The notes under the pieces are model-generated. The model saw only the letters and a list, made by a program, of their open reading frames with translations. It had not been told where the DNA came from and searched no databases. Positions 16,967-26,128 of a stretch of DNA of 64,000 nt are shown here, one piece after another. The DNA is from Allosaccharopolyspora coralli (lineage in GTDB: Bacteria > Actinomycetota > Actinomycetes > Mycobacteriales > Pseudonocardiaceae): positions 2,232,001 through 2,296,000 of the forward strand of contig NZ_CP045929.1 of the NCBI RefSeq assembly GCF_009664835.1, given 5' to 3'. Made by a program: the position numbers and the translations under genes. Each line of letters begins with the position of its first letter. Within the stretch, counting starts at the first letter, position 1.

Positions 16967-17152
16967 TCAGTCCGGTGCGTCACCGGATTTCGGCGGTTCC
17001 GGTCGCAGCAGCGCCGGGTCGTCGTCGGCGGGAGGTTCGGCGTCGAGCGCTTCCTCTGCACGTGTCGGATGGTTGCCCTGCACGAGCCCACGAACCTCTT
17101 GCTCGAGGTCGTCGTCCTGCCGCGGCCCGTGTTTGTCGCTTCCTCGCTGCAT
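16967..17152 (-). CDS. Small acidic conserved actinobacterial protein
   Basis: A 61-residue acidic protein beginning MQRGSDKHGPRQDDDLEQE and containing RGLVQGNHPTRAEEALD. I recognise the pattern HGPRxDDxLExEVxGLVxGxxPTRAEE from short actinobacterial hypothetical proteins; its function is unknown. A strong GGAGG lies 5 nt before the ATG. It is convergent with the helical protein gene and divergent from the Clp ATPase gene. Confidence 0.7.
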   Translation of the reverse strand: MQRGSDKHGPRQDDDLEQEVRGLVQGNHPTRAEEALDAEPPADDDPALLRPEPPKSGDAPD

Positions 17153-17292
17153 GTGCCCTCCTTTCGCGTTGTCCGGGGCGTACCCGGGTGCCGGGGTGGG
17201 GAAACGCGGCCGAGGACGCGGCGGTGGGTGCGTCGTCGGCGTCAGTATCGTGGTCGGAGCTGATCACGACGGCAGCTGTTCGGGAGGTGTGC

Positions 17293-19692
17293 GTGAACCG
17301 GGGCACTGGGGAGGACACGGGTGCCTTCGACTCGCTGCTCAGCCAGTGGTTCGACTCCGCGCACGGCGCCGCGAGCGCACCGGCGGTCACGGAGTGGTCC
17401 ACGGGCGTGGGAACGGTGTTGGACGCGACGGTGCACGAGGTGCTCGCGCACGCTGTGCGAGCGACGGTGCAGTGGCGCAGCGGGGAGCTCGACAGCACGC
17501 ACATGCTGTGGGCGATGACCCGGGTTCCTGCCACGGCGGCGTTGCTGACCGAGTCCGGTGTGGTGGTCTCCGACCTCGCCGCGGCATTGTCGTCGACCGC
17601 CGAGTCCGATGTCTCGTTCACCCCGTGGAGCGTGGGGCGAGAGCCGAGGCTCTCGGCGGCGGCACGGCGCGCCCTGGTCGGCGCGCATCGTCAGGCGCAG
17701 GAGGAACGCGTCGGCACCGTCGCGGCTCGGCACCTGCTGCTCGGGGTGGCCACCGACGCCGAGTCGGTCGCGGGCCGCGCGTTGGCGCGCGCGATCGAGA
17801 ACAGCGACCCGTCGGGGCAGCATCACGTGGCGGTGGCGTGGAGTGGCGAGCACGGCACCAGCGCCACGCCACGGCTCGACGAGTTCGGGCTGGATCTCAC
17901 CGAGTTGGCCAGAGCAGGCGAACTCGACCCCGTGGTGGGCCGCGACGAGGAGATGGACCAGGCACTCGAGGTGCTGGGACGGCGCGGCAAGAACAACCCC
18001 GTCTTCGTCGGCGACCCCGGCGTCGGCAAGACCGCGATCGTGGAAGGGCTCGCGCAGCGCATCGTCGACGGCTCGGTCGGCCCGCTGGCCGGCCGGCGGC
18101 TGGTGTCGCTGGACCTGGCGGGCATGGTCGCCGGGGCGAAGTTCCGCGGCGAGTTCGAGCAGCGGTTCCGGGAGGTGCTCGCCGAGGCCCGCCGGGGCCG
18201 CGACGAGATCGTGCTCTTCCTCGACGAGATCCACAGCCTCGTCGGCGCCGGGGCGGGGGAGAGTTCGATGGACGCGGCCACTCTCCTCAAACCGGCGTTG
18301 GCACGCGGTGAAATCTGCCTGCTCGGTGCGACCACGCAGGAGGAGTACCGGCGGTACGTCGAGAAGGATCCGGCGTTGGCACGGCGGTTCCAGACGATCG
18401 CCGTCCCGGAACCGTCGGTGGAGGACACGGTGCCGGTGTTGCGCCGTGCCCGCGTCGGTTTCGAGCGCCACCACAGGGTGCGGGTCGCCGACGAGGCGGT
18501 CCGTGCGGCCGCCGAACTCTCCGACCGGTACGTCACCGACCGGTTCCTGCCGGACAAGGCCGTGGACCTGCTGGACCAGGCGTGTTCGCGGGTGCGGCTG
18601 CGGCAAACGGGGACCGAATCCGAAGAGGGGTCGCCGCCGCCGGTCAGTGGTGAGGACGTCGCCGAGGTCGTCTCTCGCCGCACCGGGATCCCGGTGGCCG
18701 ATCTGACCGTCACCGAACGCGTCCGGCTGTTGAAACTGGAACGGGAGTTGCAGACCTCGGTGATCGGTCAGGACGCCGCGGTGCGCTCGGTGGCCGAAGC
18801 CGTGCGCCGTGCCCGCGCCGGGCTCGGCGATCCCGAACGTCCGATCGGCAGCTTCCTGTTCCTCGGCCCGACCGGTGTCGGCAAGACCGAACTCGCCCGC
18901 GCGCTGGCACGGTCCTTGTTCGGTGACACCGACCGGATGATCCGGTTCGACATGGGCGAGTTCCAGGACAAGCACACGGTCTCCCGGCTCGTCGGTGCCC
19001 CGCCCGGCTACGTCGGCTACGAGGAGGCCGGACAGCTCACCGAGCGGGTCCGGCGCACGCCGTACTCGGTGCTGTTGTTCGACGAGGTCGAGAAGGCGCA
19101 CCCGGACGTCTTCCACACCCTGCTGCAGGTCCTCGACGCCGGCCGGTTGACCGACGCCCAGGGCAGACACGTCGACTTCAGCAACACCGTCGTGATCATG
19201 ACCTCCAACCTCGGCGCCTCCCAGCTGGCACGGCCGGGACTGTCCACGGCGGAGGCGACGATGGCGGTCTGGGAGGAGCTGCGGGGGTTCTTCCGCCCGG
19301 AGTTCCTCAACCGCATCGACGACGTGACCGTCTTCCGCGCCCTGCAACTCCCGGAGTTGGTGGAGATCACCGGGCTGCTGCTGGAACGCACCGCCGCCGC
19401 ACTGCTGGCCAAAGGGGTGCGCATGGACGTCGGCGAGCGGGCGGTGGAGTGGCTGGCCGAACGCGGGCACGACCCCGAGTTCGGCGCCCGCCCGCTGCGC
19501 CGCGTCATCCAACGGGAACTGGACAACCGGCTCGCCGCGCTCGTGCTCGAGGGCTCCCTGGTCGCCGGACACACCGCCCACATCGAGGTTCACGGCGACG
19601 AGCTGACCGTCCGGGTCTCCTCGGTGTGGGAACCCGCACCCGCAGGAAGGCACGCGGCCCACGAGCGGGCGACGACCGAGGCGGTGCACTGA
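17293..19692 (+). CDS. ClpC-like double-AAA+ chaperone lacking the ClpP-loop motif
   Basis: A 799-residue Hsp100 ATPase. It has an N-terminal Clp-N domain (about 20-170), D1 Walker A GDPGVGKT (240-247) with Walker B LFLDEIHS, and D2 Walker A GPTGVGKT (525-532) with RFDMGEFQDKHTVSRL. The middle region between D1 and D2 is short (near EEGSPPP), so there is no ClpB-type coiled coil. Where ClpC/ClpA carry the LGF/IGF ClpP-docking loop, after TSNLG, this protein reads ASQLARPGLSTAEAT with no such tripeptide. It may work without ClpP (inference). The GTG at 17293 follows GGGAGG. It is coupled to the SAM hydrolase gene 1 bp downstream. Confidence 0.88.
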   Translation: MNRGTGEDTGAFDSLLSQWFDSAHGAASAPAVTEWSTGVGTVLDATVHEVLAHAVRATVQWRSGELDSTHMLWAMTRVPATAALLTESGVVVSDLAAALSSTAESDVSFTPWSVGREPRLSAAARRALVGAHRQAQEERVGTVAARHLLLGVATDAESVAGRALARAIENSDPSGQHHVAVAWSGEHGTSATPRLDEFGLDLTELARAGELDPVVGRDEEMDQALEVLGRRGKNNPVFVGDPGVGKTAIVEGLAQRIVDGSVGPLAGRRLVSLDLAGMVAGAKFRGEFEQRFREVLAEARRGRDEIVLFLDEIHSLVGAGAGESSMDAATLLKPALARGEICLLGATTQEEYRRYVEKDPALARRFQTIAVPEPSVEDTVPVLRRARVGFERHHRVRVADEAVRAAAELSDRYVTDRFLPDKAVDLLDQACSRVRLRQTGTESEEGSPPPVSGEDVAEVVSRRTGIPVADLTVTERVRLLKLERELQTSVIGQDAAVRSVAEAVRRARAGLGDPERPIGSFLFLGPTGVGKTELARALARSLFGDTDRMIRFDMGEFQDKHTVSRLVGAPPGYVGYEEAGQLTERVRRTPYSVLLFDEVEKAHPDVFHTLLQVLDAGRLTDAQGRHVDFSNTVVIMTSNLGASQLARPGLSTAEATMAVWEELRGFFRPEFLNRIDDVTVFRALQLPELVEITGLLLERTAAALLAKGVRMDVGERAVEWLAERGHDPEFGARPLRRVIQRELDNRLAALVLEGSLVAGHTAHIEVHGDELTVRVSSVWEPAPAGRHAAHERATTEAVH

Positions 19693-19693
19693 C

Positions 19694-20527
19694 ATGACCG
19701 GCCCCGCACACGAGGCGCACGGACCGCAGCTGGTGTCGTTCACCACCGACTACGGGTTGGCGGACGGGTTCGTCGCCGCCTGTCACGGCGTCGTTGCCCG
19801 GCTAGCACCGCGCGTGCGGGTCCTCGACGTCTCTCACGAGATCCCGCCGCAGGCCGTCCGCGCCGGGGCGGAAGTGCTCGCCCAGACCGCGCCGTACCTG
19901 CCGGAAGCCGTGCATCTCGTCGTCGTCGATCCCGGCGTCGGCACGCGGCGGCGCGGCGTGGTCGTCGTCGCAGGGCGCGGATTTCTCGTCGGACCGGACA
20001 ACGGGGTGCTGCTGCCCGCAGCGGAGGCGCTCGGCGGAGTCCGCGGGGCGGTCGCGCTCACCGACCCGACGTGGTGGCTGCCGGAGGTGTCGAGCACGTT
20101 CCACGGCCGGGACGTCTTCGCCCCCGTTGCCGCGCACCTCGCCGCCGGTGTGTCTGCCGAGCGCGTGGGCGAGCCCGTCGAGCCGAGCGGTCTCGTCCGG
20201 CTGCCCGAGCCGATCTGCGAGGTCGACGACACCGGGCTGCGGGCAGAAGTCCTCACCGTCGACCGATTCGGCTCGGTGCAGCTGGCCGCTCATGCCGCAC
20301 AACTCCCGTGGTCACCGGGCACCGCGGTCACCGTCCACGAGCAGCCTGCCACGGTGGCCACGACCTTCGCCGACGTCGCCGTGGGCGAGCTTGCCGTGCT
20401 CGTCGACTCGGCAGGCCACGTGGCCGTCGCGGTCAACCAGGGTTCGGCCGCCGATCGGCTCGCCGCAGGGCACGGCAGCGTCCTCGACGTCAGGGTCGCC
20501 ACGGACCGGTCACCGCCTCGGGGCTGA
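19694..20527 (+). CDS. SAM hydroxide adenosyltransferase (SAM hydrolase, DUF62)
   Basis: A 277-residue member of the fluorinase/DUF62 family, which hydrolyses S-adenosylmethionine to adenosine and methionine using an activated water. The family triad can be placed at D79 (VVDPGVGT), R86 and H137 (TFHGRDVF), with spacing like characterised archaeal enzymes. The start motif FTTDYGLADGFV is present. The fluorinase-specific insertion is not apparent, so halogenation is unlikely. The ATG lies 1 bp after the Clp ATPase stop, suggesting an operon; the biological link is unexplained. Confidence 0.86.
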   Translation: MTGPAHEAHGPQLVSFTTDYGLADGFVAACHGVVARLAPRVRVLDVSHEIPPQAVRAGAEVLAQTAPYLPEAVHLVVVDPGVGTRRRGVVVVAGRGFLVGPDNGVLLPAAEALGGVRGAVALTDPTWWLPEVSSTFHGRDVFAPVAAHLAAGVSAERVGEPVEPSGLVRLPEPICEVDDTGLRAEVLTVDRFGSVQLAAHAAQLPWSPGTAVTVHEQPATVATTFADVAVGELAVLVDSAGHVAVAVNQGSAADRLAAGHGSVLDVRVATDRSPPRG

Positions 20528-20754
20528 GGTCACGGAGACGGTGCCGTGCCGTCGCCTGCCACCACACCCGTCGCGGACGTCCGCTGTCTCTCGGCAGGAT
20601 CGACCCTGGCCACGCCACGATCACCACGGTTGTGGTGGCGAGGAAACCGGTGCGCCCTCCGGGGAGCCCCTCCGGTGCACGACGGCCGCGTTCCGGGCCG
20701 ATGCCGGGGTTTGTCCGGAGCCGCGCGTCCACAGTGACCGGCGATGCTCGTACC

Positions 20755-21165
20755 ATGAGAAACGACATCGAGCACCTGCCTTGGCGACTGATCACGGCCT
20801 TGGGGGCGTTCGCCTTGCTGCGACCGTTGGCGAGCATCCTCGGGCTCAGCGACACGTGGGGGAAACCAGCGACTCCGCTGCTGCTCACCGGCGTGATCAC
20901 GGCGGTCTGGGTCGGCGTCGTCGTCGCTCGCCGGGTGCCGCGACCACTGCTGACCCTGAGCCTGGCCGGAGCCGTCTACGCGGTCTTGCTGATCCCGCTG
21001 AGCGCCGTGTTGTCGCTGCTGTTGAGTGGGCAGCTGCAAGGACCCCTCGCCACACCGGTGGCGATCGTCCCGCTGGTGATCACCAACGTGCTCTGGGGTG
21101 CCGTCGCAGGGGCGATCGCCCTGGCAATGCAGCAACTCAGCCCAGGCACGACCCGCACCCGCTGA
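20755..21165 (+). CDS. Small four-helix membrane protein
   Basis: A 136-residue integral membrane protein with four predicted transmembrane segments (about 10-30, 41-58, 65-92 and 103-127). Nothing in it identifies a transport or enzyme function. The ATG at 20755 starts MRNDIEHLPWRLI. The 227-bp gap upstream (20528-20754) shows no gene. Confidence 0.65.
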   Translation: MRNDIEHLPWRLITALGAFALLRPLASILGLSDTWGKPATPLLLTGVITAVWVGVVVARRVPRPLLTLSLAGAVYAVLLIPLSAVLSLLLSGQLQGPLATPVAIVPLVITNVLWGAVAGAIALAMQQLSPGTTRTR

Positions 21166-21258
21166 CCGTCGCGTGAGCCCCGCCGACGTAGCGACGTCTT
21201 TGCGCGTGCCGGTGCCCTGGATCACACTGGCAGGGCGTGAAAGGCAGGTGCGGATAGC

Positions 21259-22533
21259 GTGCGCAGCGACGACCAGCTCGAAGCCGCCGTGCCGCCGGGC
21301 GTGGACCCGCGGGCGCGGGCCCGGGAACTCGCCCGCGTCCACGACGAGGCGATCAGCAGCGGACGCCCGCACGCCGCGCCCCGCCCGATCATCGGCGACT
21401 CCTGGCGCCGGCTGCTCGGGCACGGCATGGACCCGGACCACGGTGGGACCGCATCCGTCCTCGGTGACGACCAGGTCGAACAGCGTCGGTCGCGATCCCG
21501 GATGAGCGGGCTGCTGCCGACGCTGCGCACCGGGCTGGGTGAGGTCGCCGATCACGACGCCAACATCATGGTCGTCACCGACGCCGACGGCCGCGTGTTG
21601 TGGCGGGAAGGGTCTCGACGCGGCGGGCGTGGGGCGGATCGGTTGGGATTCGTGCCCGGCTCGTGTTGGAGCGAAGACGTCGTCGGCACGAACGCGATCG
21701 GCACCGCCCTGGTCGTGGGAGCTCCGATGCAGGTCTATTCGGCCGAACACTTCGTGCGCAGCCATCACCCCTGGACTTGCTCGGCCGCGCCGGTCCGCGA
21801 CCCGCGGGAGGGCAGCGTGCTCGGCGCGGTCGACCTCAGCGGCCCCGCGTCCTCGGTGCATCCCACGACACTGGCGTTGATTCGGGCCGTCGCGCGACTG
21901 GCCGAATCCGAACTCCGCGCCCGCCACCGCGACGAGCTCGACCGGCTGCGGGCGGTCGCCGCACCGCTGCTGGCCGGGCCCGGCGAACCGGCCGTGGTCA
22001 CCGACCGGCACGGCTGGGTCGCCGGAGTGCGCGGGCTCGCCCCACTCGACACAGTGATGCTGCCTGAGCAGATGGGCCAGCGGGTGTGGCTGCCCGCGTT
22101 CGGCGACTGCGCGGTCGACCCGGTCCCGGGAGGATGGCTGATCCGCACGCGGCCCAGCGACCCTCCCCGCCCGGGCACGGCGGAACTGGATCTCGGTGAT
22201 CCGCACCACGCCCGGCTGCGGCTGACCGGCGACGGCGGGAGCTGGGAGCACCCGCTCACTCCGCGCCACGCCGAGATCCTTTACGTGCTCGCCCGGAGGC
22301 CCGAGGGGCGCACCGCCGCGGAACTGGCCGTCGACCTCTTCGGCGACCCGAGGCGACAGGTTTCCGTGCGCGCCGAGATGTCCCGTCTGCGCAGGCATCT
22401 CGCCGGCGTGCTCGACCACCGGCCGTACCGGTTCACCGGCACCGTCCGCGTCACGACGTACACCCCGAGCGGTGGCGTACCGCTGCCGTACTCGCAGGCA
22501 CCCGGCGTGCGGGCACTGCGAGGTGGGAACTGA
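21259..22533 (+). CDS. GAF-domain transcriptional regulator
   Basis: A 424-residue regulator related to the sensor half of AcoR-type activators but without the sigma-54 AAA+ domain. A GAF-like sensor region (about 75-215) holds GSCWSEDVVGTNAIGTAL and the EHFVRSHHPWTC motif. A C-terminal winged helix (about 335-400) contains ILYVLARRPEGRTAAELA. GTG start with AGG upstream. It lies 70 bp before the aconitase gene on the same strand and is a plausible controller of it, but no operator was identified. Confidence 0.82.
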   Translation: MRSDDQLEAAVPPGVDPRARARELARVHDEAISSGRPHAAPRPIIGDSWRRLLGHGMDPDHGGTASVLGDDQVEQRRSRSRMSGLLPTLRTGLGEVADHDANIMVVTDADGRVLWREGSRRGGRGADRLGFVPGSCWSEDVVGTNAIGTALVVGAPMQVYSAEHFVRSHHPWTCSAAPVRDPREGSVLGAVDLSGPASSVHPTTLALIRAVARLAESELRARHRDELDRLRAVAAPLLAGPGEPAVVTDRHGWVAGVRGLAPLDTVMLPEQMGQRVWLPAFGDCAVDPVPGGWLIRTRPSDPPRPGTAELDLGDPHHARLRLTGDGGSWEHPLTPRHAEILYVLARRPEGRTAAELAVDLFGDPRRQVSVRAEMSRLRRHLAGVLDHRPYRFTGTVRVTTYTPSGGVPLPYSQAPGVRALRGGN

Positions 22534-22603
22534 TCGTTTCGACGTCCGCGCCCGCGGGTACTCGGCGACGCGGAGGAGCCGCCACGGAGGAGGTTGAACG
22601 CTG

Positions 22604-24553
22604 ATGCCGCGCACCCTGGCCCACCAGCTGCTGGCCGAGCACCTCGTCGAGGGGGAACTCGTCGCCGGCTCGCAGATCGCGATCCGCATCGACCAGACAC
22701 TGACCCAGGACGCCACCGGCACGCTGGTGATGCAGGAGCTGCAGGCGCTGGGGCTGGACCGGGCGCGCACCGAATGCAGCGTGCAGTACGTCGACCACAA
22801 CCTGCTGCACACCGACGAACGCAACGCCGAGGACCACGCGTTCCTGCGGTCGGCCGCGCAACGATTCGGGTTGTGGTTCTCCAAACCCGGCAACGGCGTC
22901 TCCCACCCGACCCACATGCAACGCTTCGGCATCCCCGGCAAGACCCTGGCCGGGTCGGACTCGCACACCTGCGCCGCCGGATCGTTGGGCATGCTCGCCA
23001 TCGGCGTCGGCGGCCTGGACGTGGCTCAGGCGATCGCGGGGGAGCCGCTGCGGCTGCGGATGCCCGAGATCTGGGGAGTGCGGCTGACCGGTGCCCTGCC
23101 CGCGTGGGTTTCGGCGAAGGACGTGGTGCTGGAGATGCTGCGGCGGCACACCGTCTCCGGTGGTCGCGGCCGCATCATCGAGTACCACGGTCCCGGGCTC
23201 GACGGACTCTCGGCGATGGATCGGCACGTCATCGCGAACATGGGTGCCGAACTTGGGGCCACCACGACCGTTTTCCCGGCTGACGAGGCGGTTCGCGAGT
23301 TCCTGCGCGGCGAAGGGCGGGAGTCCGACTTCCGCGCGCTGGCCGCCGAGGACGGTGCGAACTACGACGTCACCGACGAGATCGACCTGTCCACGCTGGA
23401 GCCGCTGATCGCTCGCCCGAGCGCCCCCGACAAGGTGGTGCCGGTGCGCGAGGTCGCGGGCGAAGAGATCAGCCAGGTCGTCATCGGCTCGTCGGCCAAC
23501 CCCGGGCTGCGGGACTTCGCGATCGCGGCGGCGATGGTGCGCGGTAGGCAGACCCGGGACGAGGTCTCCTTCGACGTGAACCCGAGCTCACGGCAGATTC
23601 TGCGCGACCTCACCCGGATCGGCGGCACCACCGACCTCATCACCGCCGGTGCGCGGCTGCACCAATCGGGGTGCCTGGGCTGCATCGGCATGGGCCAGGC
23701 ACCCGCGGTGGGGCAGAACTCGCTGCGGACGTTCCCGCGCAACTTCCCGGGCCGGTCGGGCACCAAGGAGGACTCCGTCTGGCTGTGCTCTCCGGAGACC
23801 GCCGCGGCGTCCGCGTTGGCCGGGGTGATCACCGACCCCCGCGATCTCGCCGAAGACTGGGGCATGGACGTGCCGATGCTGGATCTGCCCGCGGACGCGT
23901 CGGTGAACACGGCGATGCTGACCGAGCCGCCGCCCGCCGACGACGCCGCGAAGGTCGAGTTGATCACAGGGCCGAACATCTCCGCGCTGCCCGAGCTGGA
24001 CCCGCTGCCGGACAGCGTGCAGGCGCCGGTGCTGCTCTCGGTCGGTGACGACGTCTCCACCGACGAGATCTCGCCCGCGGGTGCCCGGGCACTGCCGTTG
24101 CGCTCGAACATTCCGGCACTGGCCGAGTTCACCTTCACCCGCCTCGACGAGACCTACCCACAGCGAGCGCGCGAAACCGGTGGTGACCACGCGGTCGTGG
24201 GCGGCGACAACTACGGGCAGGGTTCGTCCCGCGAGCACGCCGCGATCACCCCGCGCCATCTCGGCCTGCGGCTGGTGCTCGCGAAGTCGTTCGCCCGGAT
24301 CCACTTCGACAACCTCGCCAACTTCGGGATCCTGCCGGTGCGGTTCACCGACCCCGGCGATCACGACCGGATCGGACTCGGCGACGTGCTGAGCCTGACC
24401 GGCCTGCGGGACGCGCTCGCGGCCGGTACGGAACTGACGGTGCACAACACCACTCGCGGCGAGGACTACCGGGTACGTCACGATCTCTCGCCGCGACAGG
24501 TGCAGGCAGTGCTGCATGGGGGAGTGGTTCCGCTGTTGGCCGCCGAACGCTGA
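22604..24553 (+). CDS. Compact aconitate hydratase
   Basis: A 649-residue aconitase that isomerises citrate and isocitrate through a [4Fe-4S] cluster. Cluster ligands are C123 (SDSHTCAAGS), C357 and C360 (SGCLGCIGMG). The swivel domain includes NYGQGSSREHAA. At about 650 residues it belongs to the short archaeal/mitochondrial-like group rather than the roughly 900-residue AcnA; an aconitase for another tricarboxylate, such as methylcitrate or homoaconitate-type chemistry, is possible. GGAGGAGG lies 10 nt before the ATG. The GAF regulator upstream may control it. Confidence 0.9.
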   Translation: MPRTLAHQLLAEHLVEGELVAGSQIAIRIDQTLTQDATGTLVMQELQALGLDRARTECSVQYVDHNLLHTDERNAEDHAFLRSAAQRFGLWFSKPGNGVSHPTHMQRFGIPGKTLAGSDSHTCAAGSLGMLAIGVGGLDVAQAIAGEPLRLRMPEIWGVRLTGALPAWVSAKDVVLEMLRRHTVSGGRGRIIEYHGPGLDGLSAMDRHVIANMGAELGATTTVFPADEAVREFLRGEGRESDFRALAAEDGANYDVTDEIDLSTLEPLIARPSAPDKVVPVREVAGEEISQVVIGSSANPGLRDFAIAAAMVRGRQTRDEVSFDVNPSSRQILRDLTRIGGTTDLITAGARLHQSGCLGCIGMGQAPAVGQNSLRTFPRNFPGRSGTKEDSVWLCSPETAAASALAGVITDPRDLAEDWGMDVPMLDLPADASVNTAMLTEPPPADDAAKVELITGPNISALPELDPLPDSVQAPVLLSVGDDVSTDEISPAGARALPLRSNIPALAEFTFTRLDETYPQRARETGGDHAVVGGDNYGQGSSREHAAITPRHLGLRLVLAKSFARIHFDNLANFGILPVRFTDPGDHDRIGLGDVLSLTGLRDALAAGTELTVHNTTRGEDYRVRHDLSPRQVQAVLHGGVVPLLAAER

Positions 24554-24666
24554 TCATCAGCCGACGAGCGGGGGATCATCCGAAGGTGTTCCTAGTTGTC
24601 GGTGCCCGCGTGCGCTCCTAACGTGGCTGCTGAGGCCAGTCGACCGACGAGAGCACGGGAGCACGA

Positions 24667-25131
24667 GTGAGCCGTCCGCAGCCCGCGACCAGCGACCGCG
24701 ACCGCGGAACCGGCCGGCTCGGCGACGGTGCCGTCATCGCACCCCGCCACGGCGTAGCCTCGCCCGCGACCCGCCGTCAGCAGCACCTCCTGACACTGAG
24801 CATCGACCGGCCCGCCCGTGGAGTCGTGGTCGTGACGATCCACGGCGAGATCGACCTCGCCTCGGTGCCTCGACTCACCGAGTTGATCCGCCAACGCATG
24901 ACGGCCGCGAACCTGCGAGCGGTGGTGCTGGACCTCTCGGCGGTGCAGTTCGTCAACAGCTTCGGGATCGAACTGCTCGTCCACGCCCAGAGCCGCGCCG
25001 AACAGCGCGGGATCGACCTGCGGTTGGTGCTCGGCGACGGCCCCATGCGGCGGCTCTTGGCTCTGACCCGACTGACCGACCGCTTCACGCACCACGGCAC
25101 CGTCGACGAAGCACTCGCCCGCGTCGGCTGA
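24667..25131 (+). CDS. STAS-domain anti-sigma factor antagonist
   Basis: A 154-residue protein with a 40-residue basic tail and a C-terminal STAS domain (about 41-150). The motif LDLSAVQFVNSFGIELL carries the phosphorylatable serine S98, as in SpoIIAA/RsbV-type antagonists that release sigma factors from kinase/anti-sigma partners. No cognate anti-sigma kinase or sigma factor is in the window. GTG start with GGGAG upstream, monocistronic, ended by a hairpin at 25152. Confidence 0.85.
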   Translation: MSRPQPATSDRDRGTGRLGDGAVIAPRHGVASPATRRQQHLLTLSIDRPARGVVVVTIHGEIDLASVPRLTELIRQRMTAANLRAVVLDLSAVQFVNSFGIELLVHAQSRAEQRGIDLRLVLGDGPMRRLLALTRLTDRFTHHGTVDEALARVG

Positions 25132-25151
25132 CCCGGCAGCCGAGCATGACA

Positions 25152-25186
25152 AGCGGGCCGCGTCCCCCGTGGGGTCGCGGCCCGCT
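25152..25186 (+). terminator. Hairpin terminator after STAS gene
   Basis: AGCGGGCCGCG (25152-25162) pairs with CGCGGCCCGCT (25176-25186), with further inner CCCC/GGGG pairing. The rest of the 25187-25270 stretch shows nothing else. Confidence 0.8.
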
Positions 25187-25270
25187 GTTGCCAAAGCCGT
25201 GGTGATCCATCCGGCCGGGATCGACGTCCTGGTCTGGTTGGCTCACCCGTGCGATGTGCCTGCGCCGGAT

Positions 25271-25387
25271 TCAGCGACGAACGCGGCGCTGCGTGGATGT
25301 GACGCCACTCGACTGCGGGTGGCGCATCTCGCGACGCCCCCGCTCCATCTCACGGGCCACATTGCCAAGCCAACGAACCAGTGCCAT
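25271..25387 (-). CDS. Possible 38-residue basic peptide
   Basis: A short reading frame starting MALVRWLGNVAREMERGRRE, with a perfect AGGAGG 7 nt before its ATG. It is divergent from the TetR gene and its ribosome site lies 12 bp from the TetR operator. The product is strongly basic with an amphipathic start. I know no family for it; the ribosome site and operator are the main support. Confidence 0.4.
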   Translation of the reverse strand: MALVRWLGNVAREMERGRREMRHPQSSGVTSTQRRVRR

Positions 25388-25411
25388 GCCGAGCCCTCCT
25401 TCAATCGACTA

Positions 25412-25427
25412 GATAGACTGGTCTATC
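25412..25427. promoter_or_regulatory. TetR operator
   Basis: GATAGACTGGTCTATC has 7-bp perfect arms around TG, a classic TetR/AcrR operator form. It lies 46 bp before the TetR start and next to the divergent small frame, so it probably controls both. Confidence 0.8.
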
Positions 25428-25472
25428 CACACCGCCACGAGACTACGGACCGGACGGGATAGCATCAAAGGG

Positions 25473-26105
25473 ATGCCATCGACTGAGACACAGGACACAA
25501 AGCGCACGGATGACGAACGGAACGTGCCGGACATCGACGGCCTGACCGACGCCGCGCGGCGCATCCTCGACGCCGCCTCCGAAGCCTTCTACTGGGAAGG
25601 CATCCAGGCGGTCGGCATCGACACCATCATCGACCGCGCGGGAGTCGCGCGAGGAACGCTCTACAACAACTTCGGGTCGAAGGACGAACTGATCGCCGCC
25701 TACCTGCAAGGCAGGCACGAGACCTGGCTGCGGTTCCTCTCCGAGGTCAGCGAGCGCGGCCAGCATCCGCAGGACCGGCTCCTGGCCGCGTTCGACGCCT
25801 ACGGCGAGTACCTGATCACAGACGGGTTCCGCGGGTGTGCGTTCACCAACGCGATGGCCGAACTGCCCGACTGGGACCACCCGGCCCAGGTAGTGGCCCG
25901 CCGCCACAAGGAAAGCATCCGCGAACAGTTCTCCACCGCCGCCGCCGAGGCCGGGTTCCTCCACCCGGACACGGTCGCGGCTCGGCTGCACCTGCTCGTC
26001 GAGGGCGCCTGGGTCACCGCGATCACCCAGCGCAGCGGTGGACCGCTCGCGGACGCTCGCGCGCTCGCCGAGCAACTGCTCGACACCGAGACACAGCACG
26101 ACTGA
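25473..26105 (+). CDS. TetR/AcrR-family repressor
   Basis: A 210-residue TetR-type repressor. The DNA-binding domain covers about 25-75, with recognition helix GVARGTLYNNFGSKDELI, followed by a helical ligand domain containing FRGCAFTNAMAE, a segment shared with the YcdC/AcrR group. The ATG at 25473 is preceded by AAAGG. The operator at 25412-25427 indicates autoregulation. No co-transcribed efflux or enzyme gene follows on this strand, so the regulated target may be the divergent small frame or a distant gene. Confidence 0.88.
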   Translation: MPSTETQDTKRTDDERNVPDIDGLTDAARRILDAASEAFYWEGIQAVGIDTIIDRAGVARGTLYNNFGSKDELIAAYLQGRHETWLRFLSEVSERGQHPQDRLLAAFDAYGEYLITDGFRGCAFTNAMAELPDWDHPAQVVARRHKESIREQFSTAAAEAGFLHPDTVAARLHLLVEGAWVTAITQRSGGPLADARALAEQLLDTETQHD

Positions 26106-26128
26106 GTGCCGACACGCTCGGCGCGCAG

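Noticed and set aside
17242-19746. 834-residue open frame opposite the Clp ATPase gene
   Set aside because: Antisense shadow of a gene with intact Walker motifs; no recognisable domain.
19694-20527. Fluorinase or chlorinase
   Set aside because: The Asp-Arg-His water-activating triad is present and the halogenase-type insertion is not apparent, so SAM hydrolase is the better call.
20530-23001. 823-residue open frame on the minus strand opposite the membrane protein, GAF regulator and aconitase genes
   Set aside because: It is the antisense of clearly recognised genes, has no domain and reflects high third-position GC.
25169-25462. 97-residue plus-strand frame between the STAS and TetR genes
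   Set aside because: Starts inside the terminator hairpin, crosses the TetR operator and has no domain.
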